From contig NZ_CAMLRU010000038.1 in NCBI RefSeq assembly GCF_946482535.1, forward strand, positions 1-16,697: a stretch of 16,697 nucleotides of DNA. The letters run 5' to 3'. The DNA comes from an uncultured Flavobacterium sp. (GTDB lineage: Bacteria > Bacteroidota > Bacteroidia > Flavobacteriales > Flavobacteriaceae). The position numbers and the translations under genes are program-made. Positions 1 to 6,475 of the stretch are shown here, one piece after another; the first letter of the stretch is position 1, and each line of letters opens with the position of its first letter. The notes under the pieces are model-generated. The model was not told the DNA's origin. It made no database searches and was given only the letters and a program-made list of their open reading frames with translations.

Positions 1-28
1 CGCGGCAATATCTTTGGGTAGAATTTAA

Positions 29-223
29 CTATCCTTCCAAACTGTCTCTCAATGTTTGAATATAAGCAGCTTTTTGAATTTGTGCTCTTCTCACAACAGA
101 TGGCTTAGTAAACGCCTGACGCGCTCTAAGTTGTCTTACAGTTCCGGTTTTATCAAATTTTCTCTTGTAGCGCTTTAATGCTCTATCAATGTTTTCTCCG
201 TCTTTAATGGGTATAATCAACAT
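29..223 (-). CDS. rpsU: 30S ribosomal protein bS21
   Basis: Small basic 64-residue protein of the bS21 family. It binds the platform of the 30S subunit near the 3' end of 16S rRNA. The N-terminus (MLIIPIKDGENIDRALKRYK) and the Arg/Lys-rich remainder (KFDKTGTVRQLRARQAF) match bacteroidal S21, and the length is normal for the family. The ATG at 223 is preceded by AGGAGGTG with an 8-base spacer, which fixes the start. A promoter lies just upstream (see separate entries). In Flavobacterium johnsoniae, bS21 with bS18 and bS6 is known to sequester the anti-Shine-Dalgarno, and rpsU keeps a strong Shine-Dalgarno that senses bS21-deficient ribosomes. The same autoregulation is inferred here. Only 28 bases follow the stop before the window edge, so downstream operon partners cannot be seen. 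Confidence 0.97.
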   Translation of the reverse strand: MLIIPIKDGENIDRALKRYKRKFDKTGTVRQLRARQAFTKPSVVRRAQIQKAAYIQTLRDSLEG

Positions 224-231
224 AATTTAGA

Positions 232-239
232 CACCTCCT
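232..239 (-). promoter_or_regulatory. Strong Shine-Dalgarno of rpsU
   Basis: The minus strand reads AGGAGGTG, fully complementary to the CACCUCCU anti-Shine-Dalgarno, 8 bases before the rpsU ATG. The leaders of the other genes here (acyl-CoA dehydrogenase, PspC protein, cystathionine beta-synthase, porin, protease, susD, susC, PNGase-like) have no such motif and are A/T-rich. That is normal for Bacteroidota, where the anti-Shine-Dalgarno is occluded. The exception fits the known bS21 feedback control. Confidence 0.92.
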
Positions 240-254
240 CTCATTTAGTGGGTG

Positions 255-283
255 CAAAAGTAATATTTTTTTTCAATTATCAA
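255..283 (-). promoter_or_regulatory. rpsU promoter (Bacteroidota type)
   Basis: The minus strand carries TTG (281-283), an 18-base spacer and TACTTTTG (255-262). This matches the -33 TTG and -7 TAnnTTTG elements used by the primary sigma factor of Flavobacterium. Transcription would start near 249, giving a leader of roughly 25-30 bases that contains the Shine-Dalgarno. rpsU is therefore probably transcribed separately from the acyl-CoA dehydrogenase operon upstream. Confidence 0.7.
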
Positions 284-306
284 TTACGAATTTCAAATTA
301 TTTTCA

Positions 307-366
307 GGGCGTTCCCTTCGGGCCGCGCTTTCCGCAGTACAAGGTACTTGCTCCAATCGCTAACGC
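307..366. repeat. Putative dispersed intergenic repeat
   Basis: This GC-rich noncoding block stands out against an AT-rich spacer. It starts with GGGCGTTCCCTTCGGG, continues with a CCGCGCTTTCCGC segment and a short AGTAC-AAG-GTACT inverted repeat, and ends GCTCCAATCGCTAACGC. The wording resembles a family of intergenic elements I recall from many Flavobacterium genomes. No second copy lies in this window, so membership rests on recall. It sits between the acyl-CoA dehydrogenase hairpin and the rpsU promoter and does not code for protein. Confidence 0.5.
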
Positions 367-376
367 TAAGTTAAGG

Positions 377-422
377 AAAAAGCAAAAAGGGAAAAGCCAT
401 TCCAACTTATCCCTTTTCCCTT
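377..422 (-). terminator. Possible terminator after acyl-CoA dehydrogenase
   Basis: A perfect 10-bp inverted repeat (387-396 with 413-422, AAGGGAAAAG/CTTTTCCCTT) has a 16-base loop. On the minus strand it is followed by a T-rich tract (TTTGCTTTTT). It begins 16 bases after the stop of the acyl-CoA dehydrogenase. The long loop and interrupted T-run make it weaker than the two terminators further right. Confidence 0.5.
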
Positions 423-437
423 GTTACTTATCACTTA

Positions 438-1607
438 TTATTTCACCGCCGGCTGATAGCTTTTATTGTCAATAATCATCTTCGACAAAATCTCCCTCAA
501 GATTTCTGAGGTTCCGCCACCAATCGGCCCTAAACGACTGTCTCTTAAAAGTCGCGCTAACGGATATTCCTCCATGTAACCGTAACCGCCTAACATTTGC
601 AAACAACTGTAAATGACTTCGTCTGCCACTTTAGTCGATTTCAACTTCGCCATCGTAGCTTCTTTAACTACATATTCCCCTTGATTCAATCGGGCTACAG
701 CCGCATAATTGAAAATTTTACAATGTTCTACCTCTGTTGCATTATCTACCATTGTATGACGCAAAGCCTGGAATTTATCAATGGTTTTGCCAAAAGCTTC
801 TCGTTGCGACATGTATTCCAATGTATATTGAATAGCATATTCCGCTCGAGCATGAGCATTAATTGCCATAATCAATCGCTCTAAAGCAAAGTGCTGCATG
901 ATATAAGGAAAACCTTTTCCTTCTTCACCCATTAAATTGGCTGCCGGAATCTCAACATTGTCAAAAGAGATTTCTGCGGTATCGGAAGCTCTCCAACCCA
1001 GTTTATCCAACTTGGTAGCCGCAATTCCTTTGGTATTGGTATCAACCAAAAACATACTGATGCCTTTGTTCCCCAACTCCGGACTTGTTTTCGCAGCTAC
1101 TACATAGTAATCCGCATAAACGCCGTTAGTAATAAAGGTTTTAGAACCGTTAATCACATACTTATCGCCGTTTTTAACTGCTGTGGTTCGCATTCCGGCT
1201 ACATCGCTTCCACCAAAAGGCTCTGTTAAGCACAAGGCACCTATTTTATCTCCTGCTATACTAGCGGCTAAATACTCTTGTTTGATTCTTTCATCTCCTT
1301 CGGCATTTAAATGCGTCATCGCCAAATAAGCATGTGCCCACATCGCCGCCGCAAAACCGGATGATTTTATTTTTTGCAATTCTTCCAAGAACACAACAGT
1401 GTAGAACAAATCCAAGTTCATGCCGCCGTAAGCCTCAGGATAAGCCAACCCAAAAAAGCCCATATCACCAAACTTTTTCCAAATAAAGCGTTCAATAGTA
1501 CCGGTCTTTTCCCATTTTTCAATGTGTGGCACTACCTCTTTCTGCAAAAAATCTTGCAAACTCTTTCTGAACAATTCGTGTTCTTCTGTAAAGTATGTTG
1601 AATTCAT
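438..1607 (-). CDS. Acyl-CoA dehydrogenase
   Basis: FAD-dependent enzyme that introduces the alpha-beta double bond into an acyl-CoA in beta-oxidation or branched-chain amino acid breakdown, passing electrons to an electron-transfer flavoprotein. The length of 389 residues is normal. Visible marks are the substrate/FAD loop CLTEPFGGSD (126-135), FITNG (158-162), the helical QREAFGKTIDKFQALRH stretch (268-284) and the C-terminal GGYGYMEEYPLARLLRD and GGGTSEILRE segments. The medium-chain type catalytic Glu, in the YEGT position, is Gly here. Glu243 in ALERL occupies the alternative position used by long-chain and isovaleryl-CoA dehydrogenases, so substrate preference may follow that class. It starts 32 bases after the stop of the helix-hairpin-helix gene without a visible promoter, so it is probably the last gene of that operon. 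Confidence 0.93.
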   Translation of the reverse strand: MNSTYFTEEHELFRKSLQDFLQKEVVPHIEKWEKTGTIERFIWKKFGDMGFFGLAYPEAYGGMNLDLFYTVVFLEELQKIKSSGFAAAMWAHAYLAMTHLNAEGDERIKQEYLAASIAGDKIGALCLTEPFGGSDVAGMRTTAVKNGDKYVINGSKTFITNGVYADYYVVAAKTSPELGNKGISMFLVDTNTKGIAATKLDKLGWRASDTAEISFDNVEIPAANLMGEEGKGFPYIMQHFALERLIMAINAHARAEYAIQYTLEYMSQREAFGKTIDKFQALRHTMVDNATEVEHCKIFNYAAVARLNQGEYVVKEATMAKLKSTKVADEVIYSCLQMLGGYGYMEEYPLARLLRDSRLGPIGGGTSEILREILSKMIIDNKSYQPAVK

Positions 1608-1639
1608 ATTAAATAAGACTGTTTTTCTTAGCTATTTTT

Positions 1640-2521
1640 TTAGAATTCCAAATATAAGGCAATTATTTTTATTTTATCAACAGGAAATCCTTTAATTTTT
1701 GACAAATCCTCAATTTTAATATCGCCGTGCATGCTGCGATAAATCACCATTTCTTTGGCCAAAGCATATCGGAAAAACGGGGATTGAGTTAACTCTTTGA
1801 CTGAAGCATTGTTAATATTGATTTTCTTGATTTTGGAAGTTGATTTCACTTCAAAATGATGGTTCAGTTTTTCTATCACTTCGGGTGACAAACCCCAAAT
1901 ATCTGATAGTTGTTCCATCGAAACAAAGGCACCCAATTTGCTTTTTTGCTCCAAAATCCTATCCGAAATCTTATCACCAATGCCGTAAATCTTCATCAAA
2001 TCTTCTTTCGAAGCTTCGTTGATGTCTAAAACGGCGATTTTTTCAGCTTTTGGGAAGTCAGTTTTAGCATAAGTTGATTTGTATTCTTTTGGGTTCTTAA
2101 CCCAATCCGGGAATTTGAAATAAGGAGAAATTACCTTGAGCAAGGAATCCGAAACTTTGGTCACCGCCTGAAACTCGGCAGCCGAGTTGACGAACTTATT
2201 TTGTTTCCTGTAAGCCAACAATCGGTCAATTTCTGCTACAGACATGCCGAGTTTGTAACCTTTAAAATCAGTTATAAAATTAGGATTGAAAGGATAAATA
2301 GTCGGCTGGTAATTTTTGCCTTGAAACTTAAGACTGTCTATTAAACTTTGATTGGCCAACCAAGCGGCTTGTTCTTTGTTGGTGTGCTCAATCGTTTTGA
2401 AATCACCGAAAAAATAAAAACCTTGGCAAAGGACAATGATGGTAAAGAGCAAAATAATTCCAATTCGCTGACTTTTCGAATACCTTAAAATCGATTGCAA
2501 TATGGAATCATTGTCAATCAT
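1640..2521 (-). CDS. Membrane-anchored helix-hairpin-helix (ComEA-like) protein
   Basis: 293 residues from the ATG at 2521, which overlaps the PspC-gene stop by one base (TGATG). A GTG one codon earlier is possible but less likely. An N-terminal membrane segment lies at about residues 19-38 (IGIILLFTIIVLCQGFYFF). The rest holds three helix-hairpin-helix units of the ComEA type: about 78-139, 165-222 (LDINEAS...IYGIGDKISDRI) and 234-293 (ININNASVKEL). ComEA proteins bind double-stranded DNA without sequence preference, for example during DNA uptake. The second unit keeps the GIG hairpin and the first and third are more diverged, so DNA binding is plausible but unproven. Topology suggests a single anchor with the repeats in the periplasm. 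It forms an operon with the PspC and DUF2851 genes. Confidence 0.85.
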   Translation of the reverse strand: MIDNDSILQSILRYSKSQRIGIILLFTIIVLCQGFYFFGDFKTIEHTNKEQAAWLANQSLIDSLKFQGKNYQPTIYPFNPNFITDFKGYKLGMSVAEIDRLLAYRKQNKFVNSAAEFQAVTKVSDSLLKVISPYFKFPDWVKNPKEYKSTYAKTDFPKAEKIAVLDINEASKEDLMKIYGIGDKISDRILEQKSKLGAFVSMEQLSDIWGLSPEVIEKLNHHFEVKSTSKIKKININNASVKELTQSPFFRYALAKEMVIYRSMHGDIKIEDLSKIKGFPVDKIKIIALYLEF

Positions 2522-2748
2522 CACAAATCAAACACCGAAGTTCTTTTGCCCCGAATCAAATCTTTCAACTTGATCCAAAAAGCCAAAGTCAGATACATGC
2601 CAAACCCTAATCCGGCAGTCACAAAAGTGATGTAAATAAAAAACAAACGCACATTCGAAGCCCGCATACCCAATTTGTCGGCCAAGCGAGACGACACGTG
2701 AAAACCGTGTTTTTCGAAGAAATATTTGAGTTGGATTACCGGTGACAT
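2521..2748 (-). CDS. Small PspC-domain membrane protein
   Basis: 75-residue protein that is almost entirely a PspC domain. The segment SSRLADKLGMRASNVRLFFI (19-38) corresponds to the usual GLAxYFGIDPTLVRLLFV motif, and one hydrophobic helix follows (about 35-60, ending FWIKLKDLI). PspC in enterobacteria is an inner-membrane partner of the phage-shock response. Short bacteroidal versions such as this have no assigned role. The ATG at 2748 follows the DUF2851 stop by four bases, and the end overlaps the next start, so translation is likely coupled. The C-terminal RGKRTSVFDL tail should be cytoplasmic if the basic residues obey the positive-inside rule. Confidence 0.85.
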   Translation of the reverse strand: MSPVIQLKYFFEKHGFHVSSRLADKLGMRASNVRLFFIYITFVTAGLGFGMYLTLAFWIKLKDLIRGKRTSVFDL

Positions 2749-2752
2749 TGTT

Positions 2753-4021
2753 TTAAGATTTTAAAAGTTGGATTCCTACGGCGCATTGCAAACATTGGGC
2801 TTGATTGCAATACTTATTTTTCAGTTGCAAAAGCGATTGGGTTTCAAAAGCACTCTTTGATTTTATGCCAAAATTAGCAAACTTTTCAATGATAATATTC
2901 TTTTCGGGCTCTATAGTTTCCATAAGTTGCAAAAGCGATTCCGATATTTCTTTACCTTGGCTTTTGGCATAAGCAAATTGAAAAGGAACAATCGTATTAA
3001 TCACCAACAAATCAATAAAAGATTTAGAAAATTGCTTTTTCTTTTTCGGACTTTCTTTTTCAAATTGATAATGGTTTTCCCAATAGGGCGAAACACCTAT
3101 ATCGAAAAGCTTGTAAAAATCAGCCAAAGAATGGGTATTTATTATTTTGGAAAACAACTGTTGTTGTTTGTGGTATAACATGGCCAATTGTGCCAAGCGA
3201 ATCGTTGGGAAATTATCAGGGCGATGTTTGAAAAATTGCACCGGTTCGATGTAGGTTTTCTGCAAACGATGCTTTTGTGAAAGATAAACACTGCGATTCT
3301 GCAACTCTTTACTGTAAAAATCCTCGGCTTCCACAGGCAACAAATCGGCTTTGCCCATTAATAAAGCTTCTAAATTCTCTACTTCAAAACCTTCCTTTCT
3401 GATAATGGAAAAGGGAATTGATTTGGCTAATTTCATAAAGATTTCTCCATTGGTATTGAGCCCGAAATTTTTGGCCAACCTATAAAACAAAACCGCTTCC
3501 CAATCGTTGCCTGTTTCTGTCAAAAGTTCTTCTATCGGAATGGCTTTATGTTCTAAACGCTCAAAAAACAATCGCTCTTGCCAATTTTTAAAAATAAATT
3601 GATCTATTTCAGCGATTTGATTTTCACAATAAATCCAAGATTTTGGTGCCGTCAATGACCAGTAATGATTTAATACTTCGGAAGCCACATAATGACTAAG
3701 TGTTAATGTCGGAATTTCTGAATTGTCTTTTCTGAAAATTGGGGTATCATGTTCCCAAACCACGTGTAAGATTACATTATTATAATGGTCGTCATTTTCG
3801 TGCTGATGCAAATACCAATCCGAAGATTTCAAATGAATTTCAACATTGCCGGCCCATTTTTGATTACCAATGATGATTTGCGCATTAAAAAAATCAGGCC
3901 CGGATTGCTTCAAATATTGACCGGTATTGACAATAGTCAACTTTTCTCCACTAACCGTTGTTAGGTTGGAAAAGTCAAACTTCTTATATTGCCATACATA
4001 ATGAAGAAAATCTTCTTTCAC
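2753..4021 (-). CDS. DUF2851 family protein
   Basis: 422-residue protein of a family common in Bacteroidota with no firm function. Hallmarks are the N-terminal KEDFLHYVW, GPDFFNAQI (41-49), GNVEIHLKSSDW (58-69), NVILHVVW (82-89), RPDNFPTIRLAQLA in the middle and a cysteine-rich end. It starts with GTG at 4021; the conserved N-terminus begins right there, so this start is well supported. It contains exactly four cysteines: C132, then C405, C410 and C413. P42-D43 followed by E61-x-H63 recalls a PD-(D/E)xK nuclease core, but that is inference. It is the first gene of a tight run with the PspC and helix-hairpin-helix genes, which hints at a shared membrane or DNA-related role. Confidence 0.9.
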   Translation of the reverse strand: MKEDFLHYVWQYKKFDFSNLTTVSGEKLTIVNTGQYLKQSGPDFFNAQIIIGNQKWAGNVEIHLKSSDWYLHQHENDDHYNNVILHVVWEHDTPIFRKDNSEIPTLTLSHYVASEVLNHYWSLTAPKSWIYCENQIAEIDQFIFKNWQERLFFERLEHKAIPIEELLTETGNDWEAVLFYRLAKNFGLNTNGEIFMKLAKSIPFSIIRKEGFEVENLEALLMGKADLLPVEAEDFYSKELQNRSVYLSQKHRLQKTYIEPVQFFKHRPDNFPTIRLAQLAMLYHKQQQLFSKIINTHSLADFYKLFDIGVSPYWENHYQFEKESPKKKKQFSKSFIDLLVINTIVPFQFAYAKSQGKEISESLLQLMETIEPEKNIIIEKFANFGIKSKSAFETQSLLQLKNKYCNQAQCLQCAVGIQLLKS

Positions 4022-4037
4022 GTCTCTAAATTTTTAA

Positions 4038-4060
4038 CTAAAGTAAGAATTTTACTTTAA
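4038..4060. promoter_or_regulatory. Inverted repeat in divergent promoter region
   Basis: TAAAGTAA (4039-4046) and TTACTTTA (4052-4059) form a perfect 8-bp inverted repeat around GAATT, inside the 56-base gap between two divergent genes. Each arm ends in a TACTTTA box resembling a weak -7 element pointing outward: TACTTTAG toward the DUF2851 gene and TACTTTAA toward the PNGase-like gene. No matching TTG is seen on either side. It could be a regulator site or weak promoters. Confidence 0.3.
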
Positions 4061-4077
4061 TAATAAAATATTTTGTA

Positions 4078-5727
4078 ATGAAAAATTTACTTTTTGTTCT
4101 TTTGTTATTCATCTCAGGAAATAGCTTTGCTCAAAACTATAAAATTACTTACCTAAAAAGTTCCAACGGAAGCTTGTTAGAAAACCAAGATGCGGTTTGG
4201 GTTTTTACTAATGCGAATCAAACTTTGTTAAGCACAGAAAACATTGCCAATCAAAAAGCAACTTATCCTTTTGAACAAACCAATATAGACCGAAACAGCA
4301 ATGCGTTTTATCAAACCGCAACCTTAAACCAAACGGAAGTCATTGCGATGAAAGACAGCGTTTCATTGGCGAAGCAAACCTTTGAACACCTAAATGACAC
4401 CAAAAAAATATTGGGTTACGATTGTAAAAAAGCCAAAACTATTGTCAACTCAAATACCATTGAGTTTTGGTATACCGATGAGTTAAAGGTGAAAGGTTCG
4501 CCGGTAGTTTTGGGACAAAATTTGGGTTTGGTCCTCGAAATGGTTCGCAACGGTAACTTTGTAATTGCAGCCACTAAAGTGGAAAAAATAAAATCATTTC
4601 CAACCATTCAAACCCCAAAAAAGGTAGTTGACGGATTGACTTATAAAGATTTACTTTGGAAAAGCCGCTTCACCACAATTCCTGTTTTCAAAGACCAAAT
4701 CATCAACTTTTCTGATGCCTCAAAATCAAATGACAGCATTCTTCGCTTTGCCAATGGAACAATTGCGGTTCGAAAAGTCAAATTCCCGGAAATCAAAGTA
4801 GGCAGTCAAATTTTTGCCGATGTTACTGAGCAATCCAATGGCGATGCTTATGACCGAACCGGATCTTTTTTTATGATTCCGACCGATAAAGAAATGTCGT
4901 TTTTGAACGGTTTGCAAAACGGCGCCAAGACCTTGCCCATTTACACCAACGGAAACGGCAAAGAATACCAAGGTGTTGTAAGCACGGAAAACTATAATCC
5001 TGTAGTGGAATTGATGCGCTTTTTTACGCCTTTCGGGGTAAAACAGTATAATTATTTGGAGTTGAAAAATAAGACTTGGGCCGAAAATGTTTTGTACCGA
5101 CAAGACATTTCAGATTTGAGACCTTTATTGAGTGGCAAAGAAGTTTGGCTTGGCATCAACATTGGGAATTATGACAAAGGCGGTCATAAAGTTTCGGCCA
5201 ATATTACGATTCATACCGAAGAAGAAAGCAAAACCAAACCAACGCAAATTATTCCTTTGTTTTGTACCAATAACATCATGGAAATGGCCGGACAAGAATA
5301 TGGCACGATGTTCAATAATGACAAAGGTTTGGAAGTAAGTTTCAAACTCAACCAACCGATAAAAAACTGTAAACTGCGTTACATTACTACAGGTCACGGC
5401 GGTTGGGAAAACGGTGATGAATTTGTACCCAAAAAGAATTCGATTTTCTTAGACGGAAAGGAAGCATTTAGTTTTACGCCTTGGCGTCAAGATTGTGGTT
5501 CGTACCGATTGTCAAATCCTGCTTCGGGGAATTTTCCGAACGGCTTGTCTTCTTCGGATTATAGTCGAGCCAATTGGTGTCCTGGAACAGTTACCAATCC
5601 TATTTTTATTGATTTAGGTGATTTAGAAGTCGGAACCCATACGATACAAATCAAAATTCCGCAAGGGTTACCGGAAGGCGGCAGTTTCAGTGCTTGGAAT
5701 ATTTCGGGAGTTTTGATTGGAGAATAA
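4078..5727 (+). CDS. Secreted GLPGLI/PNGase F-like protein
   Basis: 549 residues with a signal peptide (MKNLLFVLLLFISGNSFA, cut before Gln19), so exported. Residues about 20-180 resemble the GLPGLI family: ILGYDCKKA (111-119), EFWYTDEL (129-136) and NLGLVLEM (148-155). Residues about 230-549 resemble peptide-N-glycosidase F, which removes N-linked glycans from asparagine: DAYDRTG (256-262) matches the DEWDRY loop with catalytic Asp60 (here D259), NGDEFVP aligns with the Glu206 region (E448), and C473 with C501 in NWCPG matches a conserved disulfide. The Cys51-Cys56 and Cys204-Cys208 pairs of PNGase F and apparently Glu118 are missing, so activity is uncertain. Elizabethkingia PNGase F-II is a known longer relative with an extra N-terminal domain. 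This is the only plus-strand gene in the window. Confidence 0.82.
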   Translation: MKNLLFVLLLFISGNSFAQNYKITYLKSSNGSLLENQDAVWVFTNANQTLLSTENIANQKATYPFEQTNIDRNSNAFYQTATLNQTEVIAMKDSVSLAKQTFEHLNDTKKILGYDCKKAKTIVNSNTIEFWYTDELKVKGSPVVLGQNLGLVLEMVRNGNFVIAATKVEKIKSFPTIQTPKKVVDGLTYKDLLWKSRFTTIPVFKDQIINFSDASKSNDSILRFANGTIAVRKVKFPEIKVGSQIFADVTEQSNGDAYDRTGSFFMIPTDKEMSFLNGLQNGAKTLPIYTNGNGKEYQGVVSTENYNPVVELMRFFTPFGVKQYNYLELKNKTWAENVLYRQDISDLRPLLSGKEVWLGINIGNYDKGGHKVSANITIHTEEESKTKPTQIIPLFCTNNIMEMAGQEYGTMFNNDKGLEVSFKLNQPIKNCKLRYITTGHGGWENGDEFVPKKNSIFLDGKEAFSFTPWRQDCGSYRLSNPASGNFPNGLSSSDYSRANWCPGTVTNPIFIDLGDLEVGTHTIQIKIPQGLPEGGSFSAWNISGVLIGE

Positions 5728-5895
5728 CTAGAGACTTAAGTCTGTTGCTTTGACTGTAACGACTTTACCATCGCGCATAATGACTAATGATTGATTTTTT
5801 TCAATCTTGCTTTGGATTAATCGCTGAGAGACCAACTTTAATCCCTTCATTACTTTTTCTGAAAACTCAGAACTTTTTTTTGCTTTTTTGGCCAT
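5728..5895 (-). CDS. Small antitoxin-like protein downstream of kinase
   Basis: A 55-residue ORF, ATG at 5895, TAG at 5728-5730. It starts one base after the stop of the zeta-like kinase. The N-terminus is very basic (MAKKAKKSSE), followed by a predicted helix (FSEKVMKGLKLVSQRLIQSK) and a strand-like end (LVIMRDGKVVTVKA). The tight spacing and an intact frame filling the whole gap up to the neighbouring gene argue that it is real. I recall short proteins with a similar DGKVV ending beside such P-loop proteins in other genomes, so an antitoxin or partner role is the best guess. That recall cannot be checked here, and no established antitoxin domain is recognised. Confidence 0.72.
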   Translation of the reverse strand: MAKKAKKSSEFSEKVMKGLKLVSQRLIQSKIEKNQSLVIMRDGKVVTVKATDLSL

Positions 5896-5896
5896 A

Positions 5897-6475
5897 TTAA
5901 CAAAAATCTGATTTTATCTTCAACCATTTTTCAGGCTGCTGAATATTATTTTCTGTATTAGAGTTTCCTTCGGCAATAATTTGAGAAATCGCTTCTGAAT
6001 TATCAAATACAATCCAATCATCGCACAAAGGTATGTAAATTTTGAATAGATTTTCCAAACCCCTTTTATAACGTCTTGAAATAATTTCTTTCGGAATATT
6101 ATGTCCTCCTTCTTTTACTCTCATTTTCACCCTATCAATTGCCATTTCTACAGAAGGCAACCAAAAGAATAAAAGCTTGATAGTATAACCATTTTCTTTA
6201 GCCCATTTAACTTTTGATTTATATGATTTGGTTGACAAAGTAGTTTCAAAAGCAAAATTTTCTTTAGACGTCAGTAAATATTCTATACGCTCCAACATGA
6301 TTCTTCCGGCTTCAAAGGCTACTTTTTCAGGCTGAAAAGGGGAAAGTCCTTTGGCAATTTCGTCCGCATTTACAAACTCTTTACATTTTAAAATTTCAGG
6401 CAAAATGGTGTAGGAAGCAGTTGTTTTTCCTGCACCATTACAACCTGCAATTATGTAAAGATTTTTAGTTTTCAA
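5897..6475 (-). CDS. Zeta-toxin-like P-loop kinase
   Basis: 192-residue protein with Walker A GCNGAGKT (11-18), an NADEIAKGL segment with Asp38 in the position of the zeta-toxin catalytic Asp, FETTLS (76-81) and an Arg-rich lid region (RVKMRVKEGG, then SRRYKRG at 133-139). This is the layout of zeta-toxin/AAA kinases. Characterised zeta toxins phosphorylate UDP-N-acetylglucosamine and poison cell-wall synthesis. The start is TTG at 6475, directly after and in frame with the TAA of the cystathionine beta-synthase. No ATG exists before the Walker A motif, and the family N-terminus (KTKNLYIIAG) begins just there, so TTG is well supported. It has no promoter of its own and is probably translated by reinitiation. 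The following small ORF may be its antitoxin. A non-toxic kinase role remains possible. Confidence 0.82.
   Translation of the reverse strand: MKTKNLYIIAGCNGAGKTTASYTILPEILKCKEFVNADEIAKGLSPFQPEKVAFEAGRIMLERIEYLLTSKENFAFETTLSTKSYKSKVKWAKENGYTIKLLFFWLPSVEMAIDRVKMRVKEGGHNIPKEIISRRYKRGLENLFKIYIPLCDDWIVFDNSEAISQIIAEGNSNTENNIQQPEKWLKIKSDFC

Noticed and set aside
1..28. End of a gene at the left edge
   Set aside because: Only 28 bases are available; neither strand shows a recognisable feature.
248..475. Open frame on the plus strand across the rpsU promoter and spacer
   Set aside because: It runs through the promoter, the putative repeat and the hairpin, and has no recognisable domain or plausible leader.
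2522..2524. GTG one codon before the ATG as start of the helix-hairpin-helix gene
   Set aside because: The ATG forms a standard TGATG overlap with the preceding stop, so it is the simpler choice.
4067..4075. ATATTTTG just before the PNGase-like ATG as a -7 box
   Set aside because: It does not fit TAnnTTTG exactly and would leave a leader of almost no length.
4726..5397. Two antisense open frames (4726-5103 and 5125-5397) inside the PNGase-like gene
   Set aside because: They resemble no protein and mirror the codons of a well-supported gene.
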